Source of the DNA: Burkholderiales bacterium
GTDB lineage: Bacteria; Pseudomonadota; Gammaproteobacteria; Burkholderiales; SG8-41
Direction of reading: 5' to 3'
Assembly: GCA_022841375.1 (NCBI GenBank)
Contig: JALHRQ010000011.1
Location: forward strand, 53,603 to 117,602
Length of the DNA: 64,000 nt
Each line of letters opens with the position of its first letter. Position 1 is the first letter of the stretch. Shown here piece after piece: positions 17,656 through 26,900 of the stretch. Both the position numbers and the translations under genes were made by a program. The notes beneath the pieces were generated by a model. It saw only the letters and a program-made list of their open reading frames with translations, did not search any database and was not told the origin of the DNA.

Positions 17656-18660
17656 ATGTCGAGACAATTGTCATTGTTCGAGGGTGCGCGATCGGGCATG
17701 CCGCTCGCTGCCGCCATTGTTGCGGCGGAGCCTTCCTCTGAAGCACGCGACCTGGCACGACAGTTGCCTCAGGGCGTGCGGCTCGGCACTTCCTCCTGGC
17801 ATTTCCCCGGATGGCGCGGCATCGTCTGGGCCGACACCGTGGCGCCCGGTGATCTGTCGCGCCAGGGTTTGGTCGCCTATTCACAGCATCCGCTGTTCAG
17901 CAGCGTCGGCATCGACCGCTCGTTTTACGCACCGCTGTCGCCGCGGCAATACGCCGCCTACGCCGAGCAGGTACCGGAGCGTTTCCGCTTTGTTGTCAAA
18001 GCGCCCAGCCTGATCACCAGCCAATGGCTGCCCGGAGAAGGCACTTTCCGCGGCGGCGGCAATGCGCAATTTCTCGACTCGACCTATGCCATTGAACAGT
18101 TTGTCGAACCGGTTCGGGCGGGCCTGGGCACCAAAGCGGGAACACTGCTGTTCCAGTTCCCGCCGCTAGGGCGCACGCTGACCCGATCACCCGAACGCTT
18201 CATTGCCCAGTTGCAGGAATTTCTCGGTCGCCTGCCGCAGGGCCCGCAATATGCCGCCGAAGTTCGTGATGACCGCGTGATTACCCGGCGGTTTTTTGCT
18301 TCGTTGAAGGAAGTGGGCGTGCGATATTGCGTCGGCGTGCATCCGCGGATGCCGCCGGTGGCAGCACAGGCTGCCGCAATGTCGGGTTTCGGTTCCGGAC
18401 CGCTGCTGGTGCGCTGGAACCTGAAAAGCGGCTACACCTACGAAGATGCGCGCAGCCGTTTCACGCCCTTCGATCAGTTGCTTGACGAAGACAGTGCGAC
18501 GCGGGATTCGATTGCGCAGTTGTGCATGGCCACCATCACCGCCGGCCATGAATGCACGATCATTGCCAACAACAAGGCTGAAGGTTCGGCACCGTTGACG
18601 CTGGTCAAGCTGGCGCAGGCCATTGTCACCGCGGCGCGCCATCGCGGACAGGCGGGTTAA
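17656..18660 (+). CDS. DUF72 domain protein
   Basis: A 334-residue protein of the DUF72 (YecE-like) family, which has a TIM-barrel fold and no firmly assigned reaction. Family features are RLGTSSWHFPGWRGIVW near the start, SSVGIDRSFYAPLSPRQYAA, VPERFRFVVKAP, GTLLFQFPP, YAAEVRDDRVI and the C-terminal IIANNKAEGSAPLTLVKLA. I set the start at the ATG at 17656 (MSRQLSLFEGARSG); the frame is open further upstream but without family similarity there. Confidence 0.9.
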   Translation: MSRQLSLFEGARSGMPLAAAIVAAEPSSEARDLARQLPQGVRLGTSSWHFPGWRGIVWADTVAPGDLSRQGLVAYSQHPLFSSVGIDRSFYAPLSPRQYAAYAEQVPERFRFVVKAPSLITSQWLPGEGTFRGGGNAQFLDSTYAIEQFVEPVRAGLGTKAGTLLFQFPPLGRTLTRSPERFIAQLQEFLGRLPQGPQYAAEVRDDRVITRRFFASLKEVGVRYCVGVHPRMPPVAAQAAAMSGFGSGPLLVRWNLKSGYTYEDARSRFTPFDQLLDEDSATRDSIAQLCMATITAGHECTIIANNKAEGSAPLTLVKLAQAIVTAARHRGQAG

Positions 18661-18689
18661 CCGCGCCTCCCACCTTACTTTCTACGCGG

Positions 18690-19250
18690 CTACTTCTTCA
18701 CCCGCGCCGCAAATTTCTGACGGAATTTGGCAACCTTGGGAGCAACAACAAACTGGCAATACGGCTGCCGCGGATTGTGTTCGAAATATTCCTGGTGATA
18801 AGGCTCGGCGACATGAAAGTGCGGCGCCGCGGTGATTTCGGTGACGATGGGACGTGAATATTCCCGTGCCTCGGTCAGGCGTTTAATCGTCGCCTCGGCC
18901 ACCGCTTTCTGCGCCGGTGTATGGAAATAGATCACCGAGCGGTATTGCGTGCCGAAGTCATTGCCCTGGGCGTTAAGGGTCGTCGGATCGTGAATCACAA
19001 AAAACACGTCCAGCAGATCGGCATAACTCAGCACTGCCGGATCGAAAGTGATGCGCACGACTTCGGCATGGCCGGTGTCGCCGCCGCAGATGTCTTCGTA
19101 GGTCGGATTGGCGAGGTGGCCGCCGCTGTAGCCGGATTCGACGGAATCGACGCCGGTCAGCCCGTCAAATACCGCCTCGAGGCACCAGAAACAGCCGCCG
19201 CCGAGCGTCGCGACTTCCCGCGCCGCCGTTTTGCCCGTGGTATCGGTCAT
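18690..19250 (-). CDS. msrA: peptide methionine sulfoxide reductase MsrA (cytosolic)
   Basis: A 186-residue MsrA that reduces the S-epimer of methionine sulfoxide in proteins. The catalytic Cys lies in LGGGCFWCLEAVFDGL; family blocks GYSGGHLANPTYEDICGGDTG (broken here for length at its Gly), HAEVVRI, DFGTQYRSVIYFH and HQEYFEHNPRQPYCQ are present, the last holding a likely resolving Cys. There is no signal peptide. It is followed by fbp on the same strand upstream, and a second exported MsrA lies just beyond fbp. Confidence 0.95.
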   Translation of the reverse strand: MTDTTGKTAAREVATLGGGCFWCLEAVFDGLTGVDSVESGYSGGHLANPTYEDICGGDTGHAEVVRITFDPAVLSYADLLDVFFVIHDPTTLNAQGNDFGTQYRSVIYFHTPAQKAVAEATIKRLTEAREYSRPIVTEITAAPHFHVAEPYHQEYFEHNPRQPYCQFVVAPKVAKFRQKFAARVKK

Positions 19251-19315
19251 TCTGCCTGCTCCTGTTGAGGTTCAATGTCGCATCAGTCGTCACAGGCGGC
19301 TAAACCTGACAACGG

Positions 19316-20311
19316 TCAGCCGGGCTTGTGATAGCCGGTGACGCGTTCGACTTCGTTGCGCGAACCGAGGATGACGCCGACGCGCTGATGCAGTTTGGTC
19401 GGCTGCACGTCAAGGATGCGCTGCGTGCCGTTGGTCGCAGCGCCGCCCGCCTCTTCGATGATCATCGCCATTGGATTGGCTTCATACATCAGCCGCAACC
19501 GGCCTTCCGTGTGTTTGGCGTCCTGCGGATACATGAAAATGCCGCCGCGTGACAGGATGCGGTAAACGTCGGCGACCATCGAGGCCACCCAGCGCATGTT
19601 GAAGTCCTTGCCCAGCGGGCCGGTCTTGCCGGCCAGGCATTCATCGATGTAACGGATAATCGGCGCGCCCCAGTTACGGCGGTTCGACATGTTGATGGCG
19701 AACTCGGCGGTATCAGCCGGTATTTCGATTTTTGGTTGGGTCAGCACCCAGCTGCCCAGTTCGCGGTCGAGCGTGAATCCGGCAACGCCGTTGCCGACAG
19801 TGAGCACGAGGATGGTCGACGGACCGTACACCGCAAAACCCGCAGCCACCTGTTTCGAGCCCGGCTGCAGGAACGCCTGTTCGTCGGGAGTGACGCCTTC
19901 CGGACAGCGCAGCACCGAGAATATGGTGCCGATCGACACATTGACGTCGATGTTTGACGAACCGTCGAGCGGATCCATCAGCAGCAGATATTCGCCGCGC
20001 GGATAACGGTTGGGAATCTGGTGGGGATGCTCCATTTCCTCAGACGCCATCGCCGCAAGGTGGCCGCCCCACTCGTTGGCCTCGAGCAACACTTCGTTGG
20101 AAATGACGTCGAGTTTTTTCTGCGCTTCACCCTGCACGTTGTCGCTGCCGGCGTTGCCGAGGATACCGGTCAGTGCGCCCTTGCTGACGGCATTGCTGAT
20201 CGATTTGCAGGCACGGGCGACCACTTCAATCAGCAGCCGCAGTTCCGCGGAAACAACGCCTTTTTCACGCTGTTGTTCAACTAAATACTGGGTGAGTGTA
20301 ATGCGACGCAT
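19316..20311 (-). CDS. fbp: fructose-1,6-bisphosphatase class I
   Basis: A 331-residue enzyme hydrolysing fructose 1,6-bisphosphate to fructose 6-phosphate in gluconeogenesis. The metal-binding signature [20 protein letters not shown] is intact, and [20 protein letters not shown] with [16 protein letters not shown] marks the sugar-binding half. The ATG at 20311 ([14 protein letters not shown]) has GGAG five bases upstream; an earlier ATG at 20332 lacks this. It is divergent from the exported msrA gene. Confidence 0.95.
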   Translation of the reverse strand: MRRITLTQYLVEQQREKGVVSAELRLLIEVVARACKSISNAVSKGALTGILGNAGSDNVQGEAQKKLDVISNEVLLEANEWGGHLAAMASEEMEHPHQIPNRYPRGEYLLLMDPLDGSSNIDVNVSIGTIFSVLRCPEGVTPDEQAFLQPGSKQVAAGFAVYGPSTILVLTVGNGVAGFTLDRELGSWVLTQPKIEIPADTAEFAINMSNRRNWGAPIIRYIDECLAGKTGPLGKDFNMRWVASMVADVYRILSRGGIFMYPQDAKHTEGRLRLMYEANPMAMIIEEAGGAATNGTQRILDVQPTKLHQRVGVILGSRNEVERVTGYHKPG

Positions 20312-20398
20312 GTTTTCTCCACTAATAGGCATCCGACCGGTGCGCCGGGCGGGCGAGGCAGGATTATCCGATATACTGGTTTTCTTCGGGAGACATCA

Positions 20399-21046
20399 AT
20401 GATGTACATGATTTTGAAAGCGATTTTCCGGGCGATTTTGCGGCGTACCGCGCTGACACTGCTGCTCTGCATGCCGCTGCTGGCAACGGCGCAGGCGGTC
20501 AAGCCGGCGGCGCCGGCTGCGGCCACCGCCATCGCCACCTTCGGCGGCGGCTGTTTCTGGTGCGTCGAGGAAGCCTTCGACAAGGTGGCCGGGGTGATTT
20601 CGACCACTTCCGGCTACATGGGCGGGCAACTGAAAAATCCGACTTACCCGCAGGTTTCCGCTGGCGGCACCGGCCACAACGAGGTGGTACAGGTGGTCTA
20701 CGATCCGGCGAAAGTGACTTACGCGCAATTGCTCGACGCGTTCTGGCGCAATATCGATCCGACCCAGGCCAACGGCCAGTTCTGCGATCACGGCTCACAG
20801 TACCGCAGCGAAATCTTTTTCCACGACGATGCGCAGCGCAAAGTCGCGGAGGCTTCGAAAACCGCACTGCAAAAAACCAAACCGTTTGCCGGCGACATCC
20901 GCACGCTGATTACGCGCGCGGCCGAGTTTTATGCGGCCGAGGATTATCACCAGGACTACTACAAGAAAAATCCGATCCGTTACAACTACTACAAGACCAG
21001 CTGCGGGCGGCAGGCGCGGCTGCAAGAGGTGTGGAAAACACAGTAA
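20399..21046 (+). CDS. msrA: exported peptide methionine sulfoxide reductase MsrA
   Basis: A 215-residue second MsrA. An N-terminal signal (residues about 15-33, LRRTALTLLLCMPLLATAQA) directs it to the periplasm. The catalytic motif is FGGGCFWCVEEAFDKVAGV, followed by GYMGGQLKNPTYPQV and HGSQYRSEIFFH; the C-terminal YYKTSCGRQARLQEVW carries the likely resolving Cys. GGGAGA precedes the ATG at 20399. It probably repairs oxidised envelope proteins, while the neighbouring copy serves the cytosol. The next gene starts eight bases on. Confidence 0.93.
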   Translation: MMYMILKAIFRAILRRTALTLLLCMPLLATAQAVKPAAPAAATAIATFGGGCFWCVEEAFDKVAGVISTTSGYMGGQLKNPTYPQVSAGGTGHNEVVQVVYDPAKVTYAQLLDAFWRNIDPTQANGQFCDHGSQYRSEIFFHDDAQRKVAEASKTALQKTKPFAGDIRTLITRAAEFYAAEDYHQDYYKKNPIRYNYYKTSCGRQARLQEVWKTQ

Positions 21047-21053
21047 TGCGGCA

Positions 21054-22181
21054 ATGCCCAGGCGCCTGCTGCTGATCGGCGGCGGTCACACTCATGTCGA
21101 GGTGATCCGCCGCTGGGGATTAAACCCGGAGCCTGACGTCGCGGTCACGCTGGTCAGTCCCGACCGCCACACACCGTATTCCGGCATGCTGCCGGGTTAC
21201 ATCGCCGGCCATTACAGTCACGCCGAATGCCATATTGATCTGGATGCCGTCTGCGCGCAGGCCGGCGTCACGCGCATCGGCGCCAGCGCCAGCGAAATCG
21301 ATTTCGCCGCGCATGTTGCGCGTTGCGGTCATGCGCCCGATCAGCCCTTTGATGTACTGTCGATCGATACCGGCTCGACGCCGGTGCTGGCACCCATTCC
21401 CGGCGCCGAACGACATGGCATTGCGGTCAAGCCGGTCGCGCAGTTTCTTGAACACTGGACGCAGTTGCGCGAAGCGGCGCGTACGGCGCCACGGCCGCTG
21501 CAGGTGGTCGTCGTCGGGGCCGGCGCCGCGGGTGTCGAAGTAGTGCTGGCGATGCGGCACCGCATTGCCGGTGATGGCGGTCATGCAGATTTCACGCTGA
21601 TCGGCGACGGGCCGACGATTCTCGGCGTGCATCCACGACGCGTACAGCAACAGTTCATGAGCATTCTGCAGAATCAGGGCGTCAGCGTGCGCCTTGACAC
21701 GTCCGTTGCGCGTGTGGCCCCCGGAACCTTGTTCCTGGGCGATGGCGAACGGCTGGCATTTGATGAAGTCGTCTGGGTCACCGGCGCCGCAGCGCCGGCA
21801 TGGCCACGCACCAGTGGCTTGCAAACCGATAACGCAGGATTCATTGCCGTGGATAGGCATCTGCAGTCGTTGTCGCATCCGGGGGTGTTCGCTGCCGGCG
21901 ATATCGCTTCGATGCGGGATACGCCACGGCCGAAATCCGGTGTCTACGCGGTACGCCAGGGCCCGCCGCTGTCGGAAAACCTGCGGCGCGCATTACGCGG
22001 TGAACCCCTGGTGGAATATCACCCGCAGCCACGCGCGTTGGCGTTGATCAGCGCCGGGGATCGTTATGCGATGGCGTCATACGGGCCGTTCGCGGTGAGC
22101 GGCGCTTGGGTATGGCGCTGGAAGGATCGCGTCGACCGTGCGTTCATGCAGCGTTACCGGGTTGCCCCAGAAAACATATAA
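21054..22181 (+). CDS. FAD-dependent NDH-like oxidoreductase of the SelD-associated type
   Basis: A 375-residue pyridine nucleotide-disulfide oxidoreductase-like protein. It begins RRLLLIGGGHTHVEVIRRW (FAD-binding Rossmann motif) and continues VTLVSPDRHTPYSGMLPGYI, a second nucleotide-binding motif LQVVVVGAGAAGVEVVLAM and the FAD-closing GVFAAGDIASM. This HxHVEVIRR...SPDRHTPYSGMLPG pattern is, from memory of the family, that of the N-terminal domain fused to selenide, water dikinase (SelD) in many bacteria; here it stands alone. The ATG at 21054 is eight bases after msrA, so the two are probably co-transcribed. Its biochemical role is not established. Confidence 0.85.
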   Translation: MPRRLLLIGGGHTHVEVIRRWGLNPEPDVAVTLVSPDRHTPYSGMLPGYIAGHYSHAECHIDLDAVCAQAGVTRIGASASEIDFAAHVARCGHAPDQPFDVLSIDTGSTPVLAPIPGAERHGIAVKPVAQFLEHWTQLREAARTAPRPLQVVVVGAGAAGVEVVLAMRHRIAGDGGHADFTLIGDGPTILGVHPRRVQQQFMSILQNQGVSVRLDTSVARVAPGTLFLGDGERLAFDEVVWVTGAAAPAWPRTSGLQTDNAGFIAVDRHLQSLSHPGVFAAGDIASMRDTPRPKSGVYAVRQGPPLSENLRRALRGEPLVEYHPQPRALALISAGDRYAMASYGPFAVSGAWVWRWKDRVDRAFMQRYRVAPENI

Positions 22182-22186
22182 CTATT

Positions 22187-22200
22187 TGTTTTTATTGATT
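22187..22200 (+). repeat. TGTTTTTATTGATT motif between convergent genes
   Basis: This 14-base AT-rich word lies six bases after the oxidoreductase stop and four bases before the tyrS stop. The same 14 bases recur at 55600-55613, 13 of them on the minus strand inside uvrA (10955-10974) and the first ten at 42163-42172. It may help termination, since it is T-rich, but no strong hairpin precedes it. Confidence 0.6.
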
Positions 22201-22204
22201 ATTT

Positions 22205-23404
22205 TTAGCTGACGGTGACGCGAGCGAATTTGCGTTTGCCGACCTGCAGCACGACGCTGGCGCCGCGCGCAATCTGCAGCGTTTTGTCGGTGATTTTTTC
22301 ACCATCCATTTTGACGCCGCCCTGCGCCAGCATGCGCAGCGCATCCGAAGTGCTGGGCGTCAGTCCCGCCTGCTTCAACACCGCGGCAATCTGCAATCCT
22401 TCACCGTCGGACTTGAGCGTGAACTCGGGCATGTCGGCGGGAATTTCATCGCGACGGAAACGCGCCTCGAAATCGGCCAGCGCGGCAGTTGCTGCGTCGG
22501 CGCCATGGAAACGCGCGACGATTTCCTGCGCGAAACCGACCTTGATGTCGCGCGGATTGCGACCCGCCTTCACTTCTTCACGCCACTGGCGGATGGTCGC
22601 CAGCGGCTCAAACGACAGCAATTCGATATACCGCCACATCAGTTCGTCGGAAATCGACATCAGCTTGCCGAAGATTTCATTCGGTGCTTCCTGGATGCCG
22701 ACATAGTTGCCCAGCGATTTCGACATCTTGTTGATGCCGTCGAGGCCCTCGAGCAGCGGCATGGTGAGAATGCACTGCGCCGGCTGCCCGTGGTGTTTCT
22801 GCAATTCACGGCCCATCAGCAGGTTGAATTTCTGGTCGGTGCCGCCAAGTTCGATGTCGGCCTTCAGCGCCACCGAGTCGTAGCCCTGCACCAGCGGATA
22901 CATGAATTCGTGAATGGCAATCGGCTGGTTGCCGCGATAGCGCTTGGAGAAATCATCGCGCTCGAGCATGCGCGCCACGGTATGCGTAGAGGCCAGCTTG
23001 ATCATGTCGACCGCGCTCATCGGGTCCATCCAGGTCGAGTTGAACACGACCTCGGTGCGCGAACGGTCGAGGATGCGGAATACCTGCTCGGTATAGGTTT
23101 GGGCGTTGCGCGCGACTTCTTCACGGGTCAGCGGCGGTCGCGTCGCGTTTTTGCCGGTCGGGTCGCCGATCATGCCGGTGAAATCGCCGATCAGGAACAA
23201 TACGTGATGGCCCAGTTCCTGGAACTGGCGCAGTTTATTGATCAATACCGTGTGGCCGATGTGCAAATCGGGGGCGGTCGGATCAAACCCGGCTTTGACG
23301 CGCAAAGGCCGGCCCAGGGCCAGTTTTTCGCGTAATTCCGGCTCACGCAGCAGTTCGTCGCAGCCGCGGCGGATGATCTCGATCTGGCCATCGATGGTAG
23401 TCAT
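22205..23404 (-). CDS. tyrS: tyrosyl-tRNA synthetase
   Basis: A 399-residue class I aminoacyl-tRNA synthetase charging tRNA-Tyr. The HIGH motif is [16 protein letters not shown], the KMSKS motif is [15 protein letters not shown], and a C-terminal S4 RNA-binding domain covers about the last 65 residues ([18 protein letters not shown] to the end). Tyr-binding residues are in [21 protein letters not shown]. The gene is divergent from the M23 peptidase gene; this tyrS-M23-anmK order is common in betaproteobacteria. Confidence 0.97.
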   Translation of the reverse strand: MTTIDGQIEIIRRGCDELLREPELREKLALGRPLRVKAGFDPTAPDLHIGHTVLINKLRQFQELGHHVLFLIGDFTGMIGDPTGKNATRPPLTREEVARNAQTYTEQVFRILDRSRTEVVFNSTWMDPMSAVDMIKLASTHTVARMLERDDFSKRYRGNQPIAIHEFMYPLVQGYDSVALKADIELGGTDQKFNLLMGRELQKHHGQPAQCILTMPLLEGLDGINKMSKSLGNYVGIQEAPNEIFGKLMSISDELMWRYIELLSFEPLATIRQWREEVKAGRNPRDIKVGFAQEIVARFHGADAATAALADFEARFRRDEIPADMPEFTLKSDGEGLQIAAVLKQAGLTPSTSDALRMLAQGGVKMDGEKITDKTLQIARGASVVLQVGKRKFARVTVS

Positions 23405-23574
23405 GGGTTTCGGAGACTTTTGTCAGGTTTTTTCAGGGCTGCGCGGGGGCAAAAAACGGGTTTTCCGGGTGCGGGGATTCTGATAAGCTTTGGGCAGAAA
23501 TTTTCGCCGCAACCCGGGCCGTCAATTCGACCCCAATCCGTTGCAAATCACGTTTTAAATCAACAAGGAAGCGC

Positions 23575-24891
23575 ATGCCTAACGCGCGATTCGCGATTTT
23601 AGCGCAAAAGCTTGGCGTCCTGCTTCACGGCAGTGCGACTCGTCGCGTCTTGTTCGCGCTGCTGTTGCCGTTTTTCGGCATCATGGCCGCCTTCGGTATT
23701 GCTCCGGACACCATCACCGACACCATTGAACGCAACAACGTGGTTGAACAAATCGCCCTGCCGGCACTGCCGCCCGCCGGCGATGCCACGGAAAGTTACT
23801 GGCGCGAAGCGCGTATTGAACGCGGCGACACCATTGCCTCCATATTGCAGCGGTTGCAGATCGACGACGCCAGTGCCGGCCAGGTGCTGCAACGCACCTC
23901 CGAGGCCCGCCTGCTGTACCGCCTGATTCCCGGCCGCACGATACGCGCCCATACCACCGCCGCCGGTCAGTTGCTTGCGTTGCGATACCTGAACGGCACG
24001 CAATTGCTGAAAATCGACCGCGAAGGCGATGCGCTGGTGATTTCAGAAGGCGCCGCCGAGGTTGAAACCCGTCTGCATATGCGTTCCGGCGAAATCAAAT
24101 CCTCATTGTTTGCCGCCACCGATGCTGCCGGCATGTCGGATGCCGTCGCGGTGCAGATTGCTGAAGTATTCTCCACCGATATCGACTTCCACCGTGACCT
24201 GCGCAAAGGCGACCGCTTCGCCGCCGTCTATGAAGTTCATTACCACCAGGGCGAGCCGGTGAAGACCGGACGCCTGCTCTCCGCTGAGTTCGTCAACAAC
24301 GGCAAGTCCTTCCAGGCGGTCTGGTTCCAGAACCCTGACGGCGAAGGCGGCTACTACACCCCCGATGGCAAAAACATCCGCAAAGCCTTCCTGCGTTCGC
24401 CCCTGGAATTCTCGCGCATAAGCTCCGGTTTCACGATGTCGCGCTTCCATCCGGTGCTGCAGACCTGGCGTGCGCACAAAGGTGTTGATTACGCCGCGCC
24501 GACCGGCACGCGGGTCAAGGCCACCGCGGACGGCATCATCGAATTCGTCGGCCGGCAGGGCGGCTACGGCAACCTGGTTGTGCTGCGCCATCAATCAAAA
24601 TACACCACCTGGTATGGCCACTTGTCCGGTTTCGCCCCGGGCATGCAAAAAGGCAAACGCGTAACCCAAGGCGACGTCATCGGTTTTGTCGGCAGCACCG
24701 GCGTCGCCACTGGCCCGCATCTGCATTACGAATTCCGCACCAACGACGTGCACCAGGATCCGCTGCGGGTCGCGATGCCGCCGGCGCCGCCGCTGGCGCC
24801 GCAACACCGCGCCGCGTTCGATGAAAATGCCCGCCCGCTGGCCGAACGCCTGGCCCTGGTGCGTCAAGTGCGCACCACCGCTGCCCAATAA
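23575..24891 (+). CDS. M23 family metallopeptidase (murein endopeptidase, MepM-like)
   Basis: A 438-residue envelope protein with an N-terminal membrane anchor or uncleaved signal (VLFALLLPFFGIMAAFGIA), an OapA/LysM-like region (ARIERGDTIASILQRLQID), and a C-terminal peptidase M23 domain. The zinc ligands are visible in AHKGVDYAAPTGTRV (H-x(3)-D) and GVATGPHLHYEFR (H-x-H). It probably cuts peptidoglycan cross-links during growth. The ATG at 23575 has AAGGAAG upstream. It lies 11 bases before anmK, so cell-wall cleavage and anhydroMurNAc recycling are linked. Confidence 0.92.
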   Translation: MPNARFAILAQKLGVLLHGSATRRVLFALLLPFFGIMAAFGIAPDTITDTIERNNVVEQIALPALPPAGDATESYWREARIERGDTIASILQRLQIDDASAGQVLQRTSEARLLYRLIPGRTIRAHTTAAGQLLALRYLNGTQLLKIDREGDALVISEGAAEVETRLHMRSGEIKSSLFAATDAAGMSDAVAVQIAEVFSTDIDFHRDLRKGDRFAAVYEVHYHQGEPVKTGRLLSAEFVNNGKSFQAVWFQNPDGEGGYYTPDGKNIRKAFLRSPLEFSRISSGFTMSRFHPVLQTWRAHKGVDYAAPTGTRVKATADGIIEFVGRQGGYGNLVVLRHQSKYTTWYGHLSGFAPGMQKGKRVTQGDVIGFVGSTGVATGPHLHYEFRTNDVHQDPLRVAMPPAPPLAPQHRAAFDENARPLAERLALVRQVRTTAAQ

Positions 24892-24902
24892 TTCCTTCCG
24901 TG

Positions 24903-25991
24903 ATGCCCGGTCTGTATATCGGGTTGATGTCGGGCACCAGCATGGACGGCATCGATGCCGCGCTGGTCGAACTCGCCACCGCTCCCGCATTGCGCGAACT
25001 CGTACACCAGCCTTTTCCGCCGCAGTTACGCGATGAACTGCTGGCGCTGAACACCCCGGGTACCAACGAACTGCATCGCGCGGCGCAGGCGGCCAACGCG
25101 CTGTCACTCGCATATGCCGCGATCGTCAACACGCTGCTGGCGCAATCCGGTGCTGTTGCAACAGATATCGCCGCGGTCGGCTGTCATGGCCAGACCGTGC
25201 GTCACCAGCCGCAAGGCGGCTACACCACGCAACTGGTCAATGGCGCGCTGCTCGCCGAACTCACCGGCATCCCTGTCGTCTGTGATTTCCGCAGCCGCGA
25301 CATCGCCGCTGGCGGCGAAGGCGCACCGCTGGTGCCGGCTTTTCACCAGGCAGTATTCGCATCGCCGCAATGCGCCCGCGCCGTTGTCAACATCGGCGGT
25401 ATCGCCAACATCAGCTTCCTGCCGGTAAATGGAGAAGTCAGCGGCTTTGACTGCGGCCCCGGCAATGCATTGATGGACGGCTGGATCTCGATGCATCGCG
25501 ACCAACCCTACGATGGGAGCGGCGCCTGGGCAGCGAGCGGTCGCATATTGCCGGAACTGGTGGAACGCCTGCTGGCCCACCCGTTCTTCAAGCGCCAGCC
25601 GCCGAAAAGCACCGGGCGCGAAACCTTCAATCTGCAGTGGGTGAGTGGCACACTGTCCGGTCATGAACGCGCCGAGGATGTGCAGGCCACCCTGTGTGAA
25701 CTGACGGCTGCAGGCATCGCCCGTGCGCTGGATGTGCATTGCACGGATACCACCGAGGTTTATGTTTGCGGCGGCGGTGCGCGCAATGACGCGCTGCTTA
25801 AACGTCTCGCGGCGTTGCTGCCGGGGCGCCGCATCGACGTCACCGACCGCCTCGGCATTGCCGCTGAAGCGGTGGAGGCCGCTGCATTCGCCTGGCTGGC
25901 GGCGCGTGCGCTGGCCGGGGAAACCGGCAACCTGCCGCGGGTCACCGGTGCGCGCGGGCCACGCGTGCTCGGCGCCATCTATCCGGCATAA
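24903..25991 (+). CDS. anmK: anhydro-N-acetylmuramic acid kinase
   Basis: A 362-residue ASKHA-fold kinase that converts 1,6-anhydroMurNAc to MurNAc 6-phosphate in peptidoglycan recycling. Signatures are GLMSGTSMDGIDAALVEL at the N-terminus, AAVGCHGQTVRHQP, FDCGPGNALMDGWI and the C-terminal VYVCGGGARNDALLKRLAAL. The ATG at 24903 is used; a GTG lies directly before it. It follows the M23 peptidase gene closely and converges on erpA. Confidence 0.95.
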   Translation: MPGLYIGLMSGTSMDGIDAALVELATAPALRELVHQPFPPQLRDELLALNTPGTNELHRAAQAANALSLAYAAIVNTLLAQSGAVATDIAAVGCHGQTVRHQPQGGYTTQLVNGALLAELTGIPVVCDFRSRDIAAGGEGAPLVPAFHQAVFASPQCARAVVNIGGIANISFLPVNGEVSGFDCGPGNALMDGWISMHRDQPYDGSGAWAASGRILPELVERLLAHPFFKRQPPKSTGRETFNLQWVSGTLSGHERAEDVQATLCELTAAGIARALDVHCTDTTEVYVCGGGARNDALLKRLAALLPGRRIDVTDRLGIAAEAVEAAAFAWLAARALAGETGNLPRVTGARGPRVLGAIYPA

Positions 25992-26001
25992 AGCCCCGCC
26001 A

Positions 26002-26032
26002 CAAAAAAACAACGGGGGCTTGAAGCCCCCGT
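26002..26032 (-). terminator. rho-independent terminator of erpA
   Basis: The minus strand has a 9-base stem (ACGGGGGCT with AGCCCCCGT, three-base loop) followed by GTTG and seven T residues. It lies about 24 bases past the erpA stop. The plus strand has no T-run after the hairpin. Confidence 0.85.
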
Positions 26033-26055
26033 CGGATCAGCAGTGGACTGCTGCT

Positions 26056-26412
26056 TTATGCGGAGAACGACGAGCCGCAGCCGCAGGTGGAACTGGCGTT
26101 CGGATTCTTGATCACGAACTGCGAGCCTTCGACATTTTCCTGATAGTCGATCTCGGCGCCGGTGAGGTACTGCAGGCTCATCGGATCGATCAGCAGCGTG
26201 ACGCCGCTTTTTTGCAGCGCGGTGTCATCTTCGTTGACGACTTCATCGAAGGTGAATCCATACTGGAACCCCGAGCAGCCGCCACCCGTAACGAACACGC
26301 GGAGCTTCAGTTCGGTGTTGCCTTCCTCATCGATCAGTTGGCGCACTTTGGCCGCTGCATTGTCGGTGAAGACCAGCGGTTCCGGCATCACAACTTCAGA
26401 GACTGCATTCAT
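26056..26412 (-). CDS. erpA: iron-sulfur cluster insertion protein ErpA
   Basis: A 118-residue A-type carrier that delivers Fe-S clusters to target enzymes, including those of isoprenoid synthesis. The three conserved Cys are present: one in [14 protein letters not shown] and two in [10 protein letters not shown] at the C-terminus. The start at 26412 ([15 protein letters not shown]) has AGGAG upstream; the frame extends further without conservation. It follows the bactofilin gene and ends at a clear terminator. Confidence 0.95.
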   Translation of the reverse strand: MNAVSEVVMPEPLVFTDNAAAKVRQLIDEEGNTELKLRVFVTGGGCSGFQYGFTFDEVVNEDDTALQKSGVTLLIDPMSLQYLTGAEIDYQENVEGSQFVIKNPNASSTCGCGSSFSA

Positions 26413-26474
26413 GACCTGCTCCTGATTCGGTAATACAAACAATAACCCATTATCACTGTCGCTGCTGCTGCAGG

Positions 26475-26888
26475 TCAATCGGCAGAAGCGGGTTTGAACT
26501 GGACCACCTTGTCGGTCTTGGTGTCATCCTGATAAACCAGCCGGCCCTGCACCACAGCGCCCAGATGCATTTCCAGCGTCCGGTAATAGACATCACCTGT
26601 GACATTGGCTTTGCTCTGAAGTTCGACGTAATCGGCGGCATGCACCGGACCAACCACGGTGCCGTTGATAACCACATGGGAGACACGGATTTCGCCCTCG
26701 ATACGGGCCGCCTCGGAAAGCACCAGAGTCCCGGGTTTACCCTCAATTGAAATAACATTGCCATGAACCCGGCCATCGATACGCAATCCGCCATCGAAAG
26801 TCATGTCGCCCTTGATCTCGGTGCCCGCGCCAATCAGGCAATCGATACGGTTCTGCGGCTTATTGGGTTTGTTTTTGTTGCCAAACAT
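26475..26888 (-). CDS. bactofilin
   Basis: A 137-residue bactofilin (polymer-forming cytoskeletal protein). The core shows the right-handed beta-helix pattern of short repeats: [39 protein letters not shown] and [20 protein letters not shown]. Bactofilins form membrane-associated filaments involved in cell shape and peptidoglycan work. The start at 26888 ([15 protein letters not shown]) has GGAGG seven bases upstream. It is 12 bases past the DUF6776-like gene, with which it is probably co-transcribed. Confidence 0.93.
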   Translation of the reverse strand: MFGNKNKPNKPQNRIDCLIGAGTEIKGDMTFDGGLRIDGRVHGNVISIEGKPGTLVLSEAARIEGEIRVSHVVINGTVVGPVHAADYVELQSKANVTGDVYYRTLEMHLGAVVQGRLVYQDDTKTDKVVQFKPASAD

Positions 26889-26900
26889 GGATGCCTCCAA

